Assembly (NCBI GenBank): GCA_027004335.1
Contig: JALTID010000254.1
Location: 1-16,645, forward strand
Direction: 5' to 3'
Source of the DNA: JALTID01 sp027004335 [NCBI: bacterium]
GTDB lineage: Bacteria; JALSQH01
Length of the DNA: 16,645 nucleotides
Each line of letters opens with the position of its first letter. Positions within the stretch are counted from its first letter, which is position 1. Below the pieces are notes generated by a model, which was not told the DNA's origin, ran no database searches, and saw only the letters and a list, made by a program, of their open reading frames with translations. The translations under genes and the position numbers were made by a program. Positions 7,269 through 14,891 of this stretch are shown in pieces.

Positions 7269-9214
7269 TCAGCATCAATCACACCATCATCTTTACCACC
7301 TTCTCCACTGGAAGAAGAACCCACATTCTCTGATGTACTCCCTGGAGTACCCGTTCCTTCTGAACCGCCGGTAGCCCCGCCAGATTCACCTGCACCACTG
7401 GAGGAACCAGCCTGCCTGTATAGGAATTCTGCAACCTTTGAAGAAGCAGCAGTAACTTTGTTTATAGCATTCTCAAGAGAAATTTTATCCTCACTCTGCT
7501 GTTCCAGTAATTTCTTTGCTTCGTCAATCGCAGATTGCAATACATTCAGATCGTTCACAGGTATTCTATCCTTATTTTCGTTTATCACCTTCTCACTACT
7601 ATACACAAGCGTATCAAGTCTGTTCCTCAATTCAATTAATTCTTTCTTTCTCCTATCATCTTCCGCATGGGCTTCAGCCTCTTTAACCATCTTCTGGATA
7701 TCTTCCTCGTTTAGGCCAGTTGAAGCTTGAACTACAACTTTTTGTTCCTTACTCGTAGCAAGATCCTTAGCTGAAACATGTAAAATTCCATTGGCATCTA
7801 TATCAAAAGTAACCTCAATCTTAGGAATACTTCTTGGAGCTGGAGGTATCCCGTCAAGAATAAACCTTGCAAGTGTCCTGTTATCTTTTGCCATGGGTCT
7901 CTCACCCTGAAGAACATGTATCTCAACCTGGGTCTGATTATCAGCCGCAGTGGTAAAGATCTCTGATTTCTTTGTAGGAATAGTGGTATTCCTCGGTATA
8001 AGAACCGTCATAACCCCACCAAGTGTCTCTATCCCAAGAGAAAGAGGTGTTACATCAAGCAGGAGAACATCCTTCATTTCACCGGCAAGAATTGCTCCTT
8101 GAATCGCCGCTCCCACTGCTACAACCTCATCAGGATTTACACCTTTATGGGGTTCCTTACCAAAAAAATCTTTAACCTTTTGCTGAACAAGCGGTATTCT
8201 GGTAGAACCACCTACCAGAATAATCTCATCAATATCGGTAGGAGAGAGTTTAGCATCTTCTAAAGCTCTCTTGCAGGGTCCTATGGTCCTGTCAATTATA
8301 TCCATTACCATCTTTTCAAGTTGGGATCTTGTAAGTTTCCTTACAAGGTGCTTTGGACCCGTCTGATCAGCAGTTATAAAAGGTAAATTTATCTCTGTCT
8401 CTGTTGTAGTTGATAATTCCTTCTTGGCCCTTTCTGCAGCTTCTTTGAGCCTCTGTAGAGCCATTCTGTCATTTTTAAGATCGATCCCTGTTTCTCTCTT
8501 GAATTCATCTATTAACCACTCAATGATTTTCTGATCTATATCATCACCACCGAGATGTGTATCACCAGCAGTAGATTTAACTTCCACCACATTGTCACCT
8601 ATTTCAAGAATTGATATATCAAAAGTTCCACCACCAAAATCGTAAACAGCAATTTTTTCATCTTTCTTTTTATCCTCTCCATAGGCAAGAGCAGCAGCAG
8701 TAGGCTCATTTATGATTCTCCTGACGCTAAAACCGGCAATCCTACCTGCATCCTTAGTAGCCTGCCTCTGGCTATCATTGAAATAGGCTGGCACAGTAAT
8801 AACTGCTTCACCAATAGTATTACCAACATAACTCTCCGCAGCTTTTTTTAATTTTTGCAAAATAAATGCAGAAATCTGCTCCGGAGTATAATTTTTGTTT
8901 CCTATCATCACCTGTACCCCGCCATTGGGGGATCTTTCAACTTTGTATGGAACCCTTCCAGCTTCCTCCTGAGCTTCCTCCCATCTTCTTCCAATAAATC
9001 TTTTTATAGAATAAACAGTGTGTTCCGGGTTGGTTATTGCCTGCCTTTTGGCAACCTGACCCACAAGAATTTCACCTTCTTTGGTAAAAGCAACCACAGA
9101 GGGAGTAATTCTATCTCCTTCCTCATTGGGGATAACCTTAACTTCTCCACCCTCCATAACTGCAACAACAGAATTTGTTGTGCCAAGGTCTATTCCTACA
9201 ATTTTCCCTGCCAT
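7259..9214 (-). CDS. dnaK: Chaperone protein DnaK (Hsp70)
   Basis: 651 residues. The nucleotide-binding domain opens with GIDLGTTNS (7-15) and has [28 protein letters not shown], the phosphate loop DFGGGTFD and VGGSTRIP. The linker [13 protein letters not shown] leads to the substrate-binding beta domain and helical lid. After residue 601 comes a 50-residue Gly/Ser/Glu-rich tail ending in DGVIDAEIE, a form of the conserved DnaK C-terminal end; the tail is longer and more Gly/Ser-rich than usual. It is an ATP-driven foldase working with DnaJ and GrpE; grpE is not in the window. The ATG follows AAAGGAG by about ten bases. It is transcribed alone from the divergent promoter region and ends at a strong terminator. 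Confidence 0.98.
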   Translation of the reverse strand: MAGKIVGIDLGTTNSVVAVMEGGEVKVIPNEEGDRITPSVVAFTKEGEILVGQVAKRQAITNPEHTVYSIKRFIGRRWEEAQEEAGRVPYKVERSPNGGVQVMIGNKNYTPEQISAFILQKLKKAAESYVGNTIGEAVITVPAYFNDSQRQATKDAGRIAGFSVRRIINEPTAAALAYGEDKKKDEKIAVYDFGGGTFDISILEIGDNVVEVKSTAGDTHLGGDDIDQKIIEWLIDEFKRETGIDLKNDRMALQRLKEAAERAKKELSTTTETEINLPFITADQTGPKHLVRKLTRSQLEKMVMDIIDRTIGPCKRALEDAKLSPTDIDEIILVGGSTRIPLVQQKVKDFFGKEPHKGVNPDEVVAVGAAIQGAILAGEMKDVLLLDVTPLSLGIETLGGVMTVLIPRNTTIPTKKSEIFTTAADNQTQVEIHVLQGERPMAKDNRTLARFILDGIPPAPRSIPKIEVTFDIDANGILHVSAKDLATSKEQKVVVQASTGLNEEDIQKMVKEAEAHAEDDRRKKELIELRNRLDTLVYSSEKVINENKDRIPVNDLNVLQSAIDEAKKLLEQQSEDKISLENAINKVTAASSKVAEFLYRQAGSSSGAGESGGATGGSEGTGTPGSTSENVGSSSSGEGGKDDGVIDAEIE

Positions 9215-9249
9215 TTTCCTATCTCCTTTCCTTTTTTATTTCTGTAAAA

Positions 9250-9277
9250 AAAATAATCATTATTTCCTCATTGTCAA
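9250..9277 (-). promoter_or_regulatory. Candidate dnaK promoter
   Basis: Minus strand consensus -35 TTGACA (9272-9277), 16-base spacer, TATTTT (9250-9255), giving a leader of roughly 30 bases to dnaK. The -10 is weak. No CIRCE element (TTAGCACTC-N9-GAGTGCTAA) is seen in 9215-9322. Confidence 0.4.
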
Positions 9278-9292
9278 TACTAAATCTTGACA
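9272..9292. repeat. Inverted repeat TGTCAA-N9-TTGACA between divergent promoters
   Basis: The arms are two consensus -35 hexamers on opposite strands, nine bases apart. The geometry resembles a small operator, but it can equally be just back-to-back -35 boxes. Confidence 0.6.
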
Positions 9293-9316
9293 TTTTTTGT
9301 ATGGTTGTGATAGAAA
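9287..9316 (+). promoter_or_regulatory. Promoter for the LarA-like gene; leaderless start predicted
   Basis: Consensus TTGACA (9287-9292), 18-base spacer, TAGAAA (9311-9316). The ATG follows six bases later, where transcription should begin. An in-frame TAG at 9311 rules out an earlier start and there is no Shine-Dalgarno. Confidence 0.55.
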
Positions 9317-9322
9317 TTAGAT

Positions 9323-10798
9323 ATGAAAAGCATGTTAGTTATAAGCGGAGACAATTTTTCACCTGTAACAATAAGAAAAACTTGGAAAGTTTTTTCTGCT
9401 CCCAAGCCTTTCATTCCAGCCCTTTCTCCCTCAAAAACAATCCGTTCCGCACTGCTTCAGCCTGAAGGCGTTCCACCTTTAATGGAAATCCTCCTTAAAA
9501 GCAAAAGAGTGGTTATCGCTTTTGATGATATTACTGTTCCTTTTCCACCTATGATCAATGACATAAGAAAAACAGCCATTGGTGAGGTACTGAAATTAAT
9601 AGGAGATGCTCCAATACCACGAGAAAATGTGACACTTCTCTGTGCAACGGGGCTCCGTAGAAGATGTCTACCCTCTGAAGTAAAACAACTACTTGGGAGA
9701 AAAATCCTAACGAAATGGATAGATAGAATAAAATTTCACAGGGAGAAAGATTCAAAGTGGATTGGGGATACCGAAAAAGGAGAAAGAGTAGAGATAAACA
9801 AGCTACTTCTGGAAGCGGATACAGTAATTTATATAAGTATTCTCTTTCTTCCTCTAAGTGGGGGATGGACATCAATTATTACTGGAACAGGGTCTTTTAA
9901 TTCAATTATAGAGGTTCTCTCCCCTGACAACACAAAAAAAGGGTCATACTTTGATCCTGGCTCAAGATTTTTTACTGTAACAAAAAGGATGGGAAAAATT
10001 ATTAAAAAGAAAGTGAATATCTTCAAAATAGAACTGGTTCTTTCCAATCTTTTTCTCCCGCCTGTTGAATTAGGGGGGAAAATCTTATCAAAAATTTCTG
10101 TGCCTTTTGAAGCTTTTAATTACCTTCCAAATATAGTAAAAAATACGGCTTTACACAAGATAAAGGCATGGTACCCTCTCTACAAGGTCTTTGCTGGAGA
10201 TCCGGACATAGTTAACCAAGAAGCTCTAAATGAACTCATCAACCAGCTTCAAGTAAATGGTGGAAATAAGAAATTTGACATCATAATGTTCGGTGTACCT
10301 GATCTATCTCCATTTAGCATTAACACCTTTAACAATCCTGTTCTTGTCCACACCATGGTTAATGGTTATCTTTACAATCTCTTTGGAAAAGCACTAAAAA
10401 AGAATGGATTCATTATCTTCTGGAATCCACTTGAAGAAAAGTTTGATTTTGAACAACACTACCCACATGCGTATTTTTATAACAATCACCTCCCTCTTGA
10501 TTGTGAGAGGAACAAGGAGCTTGAGGAATTTTACTGGAAAAATAGAGACTTCCATCATCTGTACTACAACGGATTTGGTTTTCATGGTGGCCATGGCATA
10601 GTGGCCTGGTATTTAGGTTGCAGAGGAAAAATGAACACCGAGGGGCAAATTGCTGTTGGAGCAAATCCATATGTAGCAGAAAAATTGGGAATATCCTCAG
10701 CAAATAATATAAATGATGCCCTGGAGGAAGCGGCAAAAAAAGTAAATCCTGAAAATGCCGCTTTATTCCTTTTTCCACCAGTTTTTTTGATAAGATAA
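9323..10798 (+). CDS. LarA-like (DUF2088) protein lacking nickel-cofactor residues
   Basis: 491 residues, cytosolic. From about residue 62 it aligns with lactate racemase LarA as I remember the Lactobacillus plantarum protein: VVIAFDDITVPFP (62-74) to the DHTRPVP region, LLCATGLRRR (105-114) to VATGFHRP, EINKLLLEADTVI (157-169) to the INKVAAEADLLI region, and SGGWTS (179-184) to FSGGRKS. The residues LarA needs are replaced: Arg75 to Val, His108 to Arg112, His174 to a hydrophobic residue, and Lys184, which carries the nickel-pincer cofactor, to Thr183. The C-terminal part (about 315-491) has His-rich stretches such as FHHLYYN and FGFHGGHG (409-424). A racemase role is therefore unlikely; the function is unknown. 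An alternative ATG lies three codons in. No larB, larC or larE is nearby. It is probably co-transcribed with the TPR gene 26 bases downstream. Confidence 0.7.
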   Translation: MKSMLVISGDNFSPVTIRKTWKVFSAPKPFIPALSPSKTIRSALLQPEGVPPLMEILLKSKRVVIAFDDITVPFPPMINDIRKTAIGEVLKLIGDAPIPRENVTLLCATGLRRRCLPSEVKQLLGRKILTKWIDRIKFHREKDSKWIGDTEKGERVEINKLLLEADTVIYISILFLPLSGGWTSIITGTGSFNSIIEVLSPDNTKKGSYFDPGSRFFTVTKRMGKIIKKKVNIFKIELVLSNLFLPPVELGGKILSKISVPFEAFNYLPNIVKNTALHKIKAWYPLYKVFAGDPDIVNQEALNELINQLQVNGGNKKFDIIMFGVPDLSPFSINTFNNPVLVHTMVNGYLYNLFGKALKKNGFIIFWNPLEEKFDFEQHYPHAYFYNNHLPLDCERNKELEEFYWKNRDFHHLYYNGFGFHGGHGIVAWYLGCRGKMNTEGQIAVGANPYVAEKLGISSANNINDALEEAAKKVNPENAALFLFPPVFLIR

Positions 10799-10824
10799 AT
10801 TAAAAAGGTGATAACTGAAGTCTT

Positions 10825-12537
10825 ATGAAGAGGTTCAAGTTCATCTTAACCTTGATTGCAGTAATTCTGGGATGTTCTATCATCCATAAGAAAATGACCC
10901 CTGTGGAGAGGAAAAAGGAGGTAAAAAGTTTTCAGGAGAAGGGAATCTATTATCTTCAGTCAGGGGACTTACAGGAGGCTGAAGATTATTTTAAAAAAGC
11001 CCTTGAAACTGATCCTACATTTCTTCCACCCTACAATAACTTATCTGTAATTCTGATTAAAGAAAACAAATTAGAAGAGGCAAAAAGATTACTTAAGGAG
11101 GCAATTCGGCTCAAAAAAAATTATTCAGGAGCTTACAACAACTTAGGAATAATTTATCTGAAGGAGGGTAAATCTGGTCTCGCGGCAGCTTTTTTCAGGA
11201 AAGCCTTATCCATTTCTCCAAAAAATGATCAGATCTTACTTAACCTCGCTTTTTCCTACGAATCAATAAGACGGTATGATCTCGCTAAAAAAATCTTGAG
11301 AACATTGCTTAGGAGAAATTTGAAAAATTTTGATGCTAGAATAACCCTATCAAGAATTTACATAAAAGAAGGAAAATACCCTCTGGCGCTGAGACATCTT
11401 TCCTATTTAATAAGACATTTCCCATCAAAGGCTCTTCCCTTTGCATATACTGGACTAATTTATGAAGCGATCGGAAACAGAGAATTGGCTGTTAAATTTT
11501 ATAACCAGGCAATTGCACATAACCAAAATCTTGAAGAAGTTTATTTTGTCCTTGGAAGGGTTTATCTTGAAGGCGGAGAATACGTAAAAGCAAAACCATA
11601 CTTTGAAAAAGTGGTGCAAATTTCAATGAAGAAGAAAAAGAAAAAAGAAATTGCCAGAGGGCTTTTTAATATAGCGGTTATATACAATAACATGGGAGAA
11701 TATCGGATCGCTGAAATTAAGTTAAACGATGCAAAGAAATTCTATCCAAAAATAATTTCCCAGAATAAATTCATCATTGACCCATATGCGCATTTTTCAC
11801 TAGGGATAATCTACGAAGAGAGAAACTTTTTCAAAGAAGCCGTAAGAGAGTACAAGATTGCAATAAAACATAAGAAAAAGTTTCTCTTAGCTTATTACAG
11901 GCTTGGAAGTACTCTTTATAAGCTGGCAATATTATCTGAAACATCAAAAAGAAAAAAGCTTCTTAAAGAAGCTGAGAAATTCCTGCTCAAAGCAATTAAA
12001 ATTAACAGAACTTTTTACCCGGCTCACTACCAGCTTGCCTTAATCTACTCCAGAATGGGAGTGATGAAGGAAAAATACCTCCAGAAGGGTCAGTATAGAA
12101 AAGCCCTTTTTGAACTTCAAAGAGCTTACGAAGGTTACAAAAATGACCCTGACTTCTATACTAACTTAGGAATAATCTATTTCAAACTTGAAGAGTATGA
12201 TCCTGCCATTGAAAACTTTAAAAAGGCTATTTCTCTTGCTCCTGAAAGGGAAGAACTCTACTTCTTAACCGGGCTCGCCCTCATAAAAAACGCCAAATAT
12301 AAGGAAGCCATTGAGATACTCAAAAAAGGATTAAAAATAAAACCTGATGATGTGGATATTCTATATGCAATTGGAGCTGCCTACCAGAAATCTGGCAATC
12401 AAAAAGAAGCTGCAAAATATATATCCCAAACAATTATCTCAGAGGGCAAACCAAATCTTTCCTTATCAGTAACCAAAAGTGTATTATATCCAGCGCCTAT
12501 CTCAAATTATTCATCTTCAGCGACCGTTGCTCATTAA
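10825..12537 (+). CDS. Putative lipoprotein made of TPR repeats
   Basis: 570 residues. The signal sequence ends in ILGC (Cys17), a plausible lipobox with Ser at +2, so it is likely a lipid-anchored envelope protein. Nearly all the rest is tetratricopeptide repeats of about 34 residues; I count roughly 12-14 between 34 and 542, the clearest at 34-67 (GDLQEAEDYFKKALETDP), 68-101, 102-135, 203-270, 320-353, 441-474 and 475-508. A Lys-only run (269-274) and other Lys-rich segments interrupt the array. The C-terminal 30 residues are Ser-rich and probably disordered. It should be a protein-binding scaffold; the partner is unknown. No strong ribosome site is seen (AAGGTGAT about 12 bases ahead), fitting coupling to the LarA-like gene. 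I see no terminator after it before the rsmD promoter. Confidence 0.85.
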   Translation: MKRFKFILTLIAVILGCSIIHKKMTPVERKKEVKSFQEKGIYYLQSGDLQEAEDYFKKALETDPTFLPPYNNLSVILIKENKLEEAKRLLKEAIRLKKNYSGAYNNLGIIYLKEGKSGLAAAFFRKALSISPKNDQILLNLAFSYESIRRYDLAKKILRTLLRRNLKNFDARITLSRIYIKEGKYPLALRHLSYLIRHFPSKALPFAYTGLIYEAIGNRELAVKFYNQAIAHNQNLEEVYFVLGRVYLEGGEYVKAKPYFEKVVQISMKKKKKKEIARGLFNIAVIYNNMGEYRIAEIKLNDAKKFYPKIISQNKFIIDPYAHFSLGIIYEERNFFKEAVREYKIAIKHKKKFLLAYYRLGSTLYKLAILSETSKRKKLLKEAEKFLLKAIKINRTFYPAHYQLALIYSRMGVMKEKYLQKGQYRKALFELQRAYEGYKNDPDFYTNLGIIYFKLEEYDPAIENFKKAISLAPEREELYFLTGLALIKNAKYKEAIEILKKGLKIKPDDVDILYAIGAAYQKSGNQKEAAKYISQTIISEGKPNLSLSVTKSVLYPAPISNYSSSATVAH

Positions 12538-12541
12538 AATC

Positions 12542-12569
12542 TTGACAGCATCAGCTATTAAAGTAGAAT
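12542..12569 (+). promoter_or_regulatory. Promoter for rsmD-coaD-aat operon
   Basis: TTGACA (12542-12547), 16-base spacer, TAGAAT (12564-12569), ten bases ahead of the rsmD ATG. The predicted start point is around 12575-12577, giving a leader of only a few bases. At 12575 a two-codon ATG AAA TGA overlaps the rsmD start codon. Confidence 0.55.
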
Positions 12570-12579
12570 AACCGATGAA

Positions 12580-13128
12580 ATGAGAATAATTGGTGGCTAT
12601 TTAAAAGGTCATAGACTTACACCTCCAAAGTCCGATCAGGTAAGGCCTACAGCAGACATGGTTAAAGGATCAATTTTTAACATATTAAGGGATTGGGAAG
12701 GAAAGATTATCCTTGATCTTTTTGGAGGAACAGGAAACCTCGGAATAGAGGCTTACAGCAGAGGTGCCAGAGAGGTAGTGTTTGTAGATAACGATATTTC
12801 GTCAATCATGATAATAAGAAAAAACCTTATGAAATTTGATCTTTACTCAAAAAGCAAAATTTACAGCATGGACTTTAGAGCCGCTATTAAAAAATTTGGA
12901 AAAGAGGGTAAGAAATTTGATGTGATCTTCATTGATCCTCCTTTTAAGAAAAATTTCTGGGAACCCGCCTTTAAGCTAATTATACAGCATAGAATATTAC
13001 AAAAAAATGGGATAGTAATATCAGAAATACCAACATTTAAGAAAATAGAAATCTCTGGAAATTTTGAACTCATAACAGACAGGAACTATGGTCAGAATAG
13101 ATTGATTATCTTAAGAGGAGTGAAATAA
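12580..13128 (+). CDS. rsmD: 16S rRNA (guanine-966-N2)-methyltransferase RsmD
   Basis: 182 residues, full length for the family. It has the N-terminal RIIGGYLKGHRL and VRPTADMVKGSIFNIL signature, the SAM-binding loop DLFGGTGNLGIEAYSRGA (46-63), an acidic residue after strand 2 (FVDND), and the N2-guanine catalytic motif DPPF at 119-122 (usually DPPY). It methylates G966 of 16S rRNA during 30S assembly. An in-frame TAA at 12559 and lack of other starts fix the ATG; no Shine-Dalgarno is visible. The gene shares one base with coaD (TAATG), and rsmD-coaD is a very common bacterial gene pair, which supports both calls. Confidence 0.95.
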   Translation: MRIIGGYLKGHRLTPPKSDQVRPTADMVKGSIFNILRDWEGKIILDLFGGTGNLGIEAYSRGAREVVFVDNDISSIMIIRKNLMKFDLYSKSKIYSMDFRAAIKKFGKEGKKFDVIFIDPPFKKNFWEPAFKLIIQHRILQKNGIVISEIPTFKKIEISGNFELITDRNYGQNRLIILRGVK

Positions 13129-13631
13129 TGGAAAGAATCGCAGTATATCCTGGCTCCTTTGATCCTCTCACATATGGACATTTAAATATCATAGAAAGGG
13201 GAAGATTGATATTTGATAAAATAATCGTCGCAGTAGCCCACAATATTTCCAAAAAAACTTTTTTTGATTTTGAGGAGAGACTGGGGATCTTAAGAGAAGT
13301 ACTAAACGGAATAGACAAAGTAGAAGTGGATGGTTTTGAAGGACTGTTGGTTGAATATGCAAAGAGAAAAAATGCAACAGTTATTTTAAGAGGTATAAGA
13401 ACTGTTTCAGATTTTGAATATGAGTTTCAGATGGCTCTAGCCAATAAAATGTTAAGCCCCTCAATGGAAACCATGTTTATGATGACTGATGCTAAGTACT
13501 CTTATCTCAGCTCTTCCCTTATAAAAGAGATAGTTCACTTCGGTGGTTCTGTTAGCAGTATGGTCCCACCTCTGGTGGAGAAAAAGCTGAGAGAAAAATT
13601 TGAGAAGATGCAAAAAGGAGGAATCATATGA
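13128..13631 (+). CDS. coaD: Phosphopantetheine adenylyltransferase
   Basis: 167 residues, typical size. It catalyses the penultimate step of coenzyme A synthesis, joining ATP and 4'-phosphopantetheine to dephospho-CoA. Visible motifs are YPGSFDPLTYGHLNII with the nucleotidyltransferase TxGH (15-18), RGIRTVSDFEYEFQMA (88-103) for ATP and substrate binding, and YLSSSLIKEI (126-135) for phosphate contacts. The ATG overlaps the rsmD stop by one base with GAGGAGTG ahead; the stop overlaps the next gene's ATG by four bases (ATGA). Identification is very confident. Confidence 0.97.
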   Translation: MERIAVYPGSFDPLTYGHLNIIERGRLIFDKIIVAVAHNISKKTFFDFEERLGILREVLNGIDKVEVDGFEGLLVEYAKRKNATVILRGIRTVSDFEYEFQMALANKMLSPSMETMFMMTDAKYSYLSSSLIKEIVHFGGSVSSMVPPLVEKKLREKFEKMQKGGII

Positions 13632-14839
13632 ATCTTTCAAACAGAGCAAAAAGGATCAAGCCTTCCCCAACCCTTGCAATAACAGCAAAATTCAAGGCAA
13701 TGAAGGCAGAGGGAATTGATGTGGTCGGATTCGGTGCAGGGGAACCAGATTTTGATACCCCGCAGCATATAAAAGATGCTGCAATCAAAGCCATCAACGA
13801 AGGAATGACAAAATACACCCCTGTGGGAGGAATTCCCCAGCTTAAAAAAGCTATTGTAGAAAAATTCAAAAAAGATAACAACCTTGAATACACCACGGAT
13901 CAGATTCTGGTCTCACCTGGTGCAAAATTTTCACTCTACCTGGCCATGCAGGCTCTATTACAAAATGGCGATGTTATATTAATCCCCGCTCCATACTGGG
14001 TTTCATATTCTGATCAGGCTCTACTAACAGATGCTGACTTCAGGTTAATTCAGGCAACAGAAAAAACCGATTTCAAAATTTCTGCAGATGATCTAAAAAA
14101 AGTGGTAGAAAATATAAAAAGTGAAGGCCTCAATCCAAAGGTATTTCTCCTGAATTCCCCTTCCAATCCGACAGGAACCGCCTATGATGTTGAAGAACTC
14201 AAAGCAATTGGTGAAGTACTTCTTGAAAATAATATGTGGATCCTAAGCGACGAAATTTATGAGTTCCTCGTATACGATGGGTACAAGCATAACTCAATTG
14301 TAGCTGTAATGCCCGAACTAAAAGAAAGAGCAATTGTCATTAATGGTGTTTCAAAAACCTACTCTATGACAGGCTGGAGAATAGGCTATGCAGCTGGTCC
14401 CACTGACATCATAAAGGCGATGACAAACATGCAGAGCCAGAGTACATCCAACCCAACATCCATTTCACAAGCAGCAGCTCTTGCAGCTCTCACAGGACCT
14501 CAGGATTGTGTAGAAGAAATGAGAAAGGAATTTGACAAAAGAAGAGAATACATAGCAGAAAGATTAAACAAAATAGAAGGCATAAGCTGCTATAGGCCAA
14601 TAGGAGCTTTTTATGTATTCCCCAACGTGAGCGGTTTATTCGGTAAAAAATATGGCGATAGGGTTATAAATTCTGCTACAGATTTTGCTGCGTATCTTCT
14701 TGATGAAGCAAAAGTAGCGGTGGTTCCGGGAGCAGGATTTGGCAATGATAACTATGTCAGGATGAGCTACGCCACAAGCATGGAAGAGATAAAAAGAGGG
14801 GTAGATCGAATAGAAGAAGCGGTTAAAAACCTCTCCTGA
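13628..14839 (+). CDS. Class I PLP aminotransferase, probably aspartate aminotransferase
   Basis: 403 residues, fold-type I. The PLP Lys243 is in GVSKTYSMTGWRIGYAAGP; other signatures are GAGEPDFDTP (36-45), IPAPYWVSY (119-127), NSPSNPTG (176-183), LSDEIYE (206-212) and the substrate-carboxylate Arg378 in YVRMSYA. The PYWVSY and SPGAK segments resemble the Thermus-type bacterial aspartate aminotransferases (some also use prephenate), so aspartate/glutamate transamination is the best guess; related aromatic or alanine specificity cannot be excluded. It has a strong AAGGAGG six bases ahead of the ATG and a four-base overlap with coaD. It is the last gene of the rsmD-coaD operon and ends at a shared terminator. 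Confidence 0.9.
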   Translation: MNLSNRAKRIKPSPTLAITAKFKAMKAEGIDVVGFGAGEPDFDTPQHIKDAAIKAINEGMTKYTPVGGIPQLKKAIVEKFKKDNNLEYTTDQILVSPGAKFSLYLAMQALLQNGDVILIPAPYWVSYSDQALLTDADFRLIQATEKTDFKISADDLKKVVENIKSEGLNPKVFLLNSPSNPTGTAYDVEELKAIGEVLLENNMWILSDEIYEFLVYDGYKHNSIVAVMPELKERAIVINGVSKTYSMTGWRIGYAAGPTDIIKAMTNMQSQSTSNPTSISQAAALAALTGPQDCVEEMRKEFDKRREYIAERLNKIEGISCYRPIGAFYVFPNVSGLFGKKYGDRVINSATDFAAYLLDEAKVAVVPGAGFGNDNYVRMSYATSMEEIKRGVDRIEEAVKNLS

Positions 14840-14850
14840 GATAAGTAAGT

Positions 14851-14891
14851 AAAAAAATGCTACGGCCGGGGCTTATCCCCGGCCATGTTTT
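14851..14891. terminator. Bidirectional terminator shared by the aminotransferase and rlmB
   Basis: A perfect 8-bp stem GGCCGGGG / CCCCGGCC (14864-14871, 14877-14884) with loop CTTAT. On the plus strand it is followed by ATG, then TTTTATTT; on the minus strand by GTAGCA and seven T. The rlmB stop codon is in the loop and the arm encodes its last residues (GRG). Confidence 0.75.

Noticed and set aside
8855-9247. Plus-strand reading frame of 130 codons opposite dnaK
   Set aside because: It lies antisense to unmistakable DnaK coding sequence, has a Phe/Ser-rich composition typical of shadow frames, and no recognisable motif. The same applies to the other antisense frames opposite htrA, clpA-like, dnaJ and pyrF.
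9215-9322. CIRCE/HrcA operator upstream of dnaK
   Set aside because: The only inverted repeat has 6-base arms TGTCAA/TTGACA, unlike the 9-base CIRCE arms; it is better explained as two -35 boxes.
10413-10778. Minus-strand reading frame opposite the LarA-like gene
   Set aside because: The plus strand here aligns as a continuous protein; the opposite frame has no ribosome site, promoter or family resemblance.
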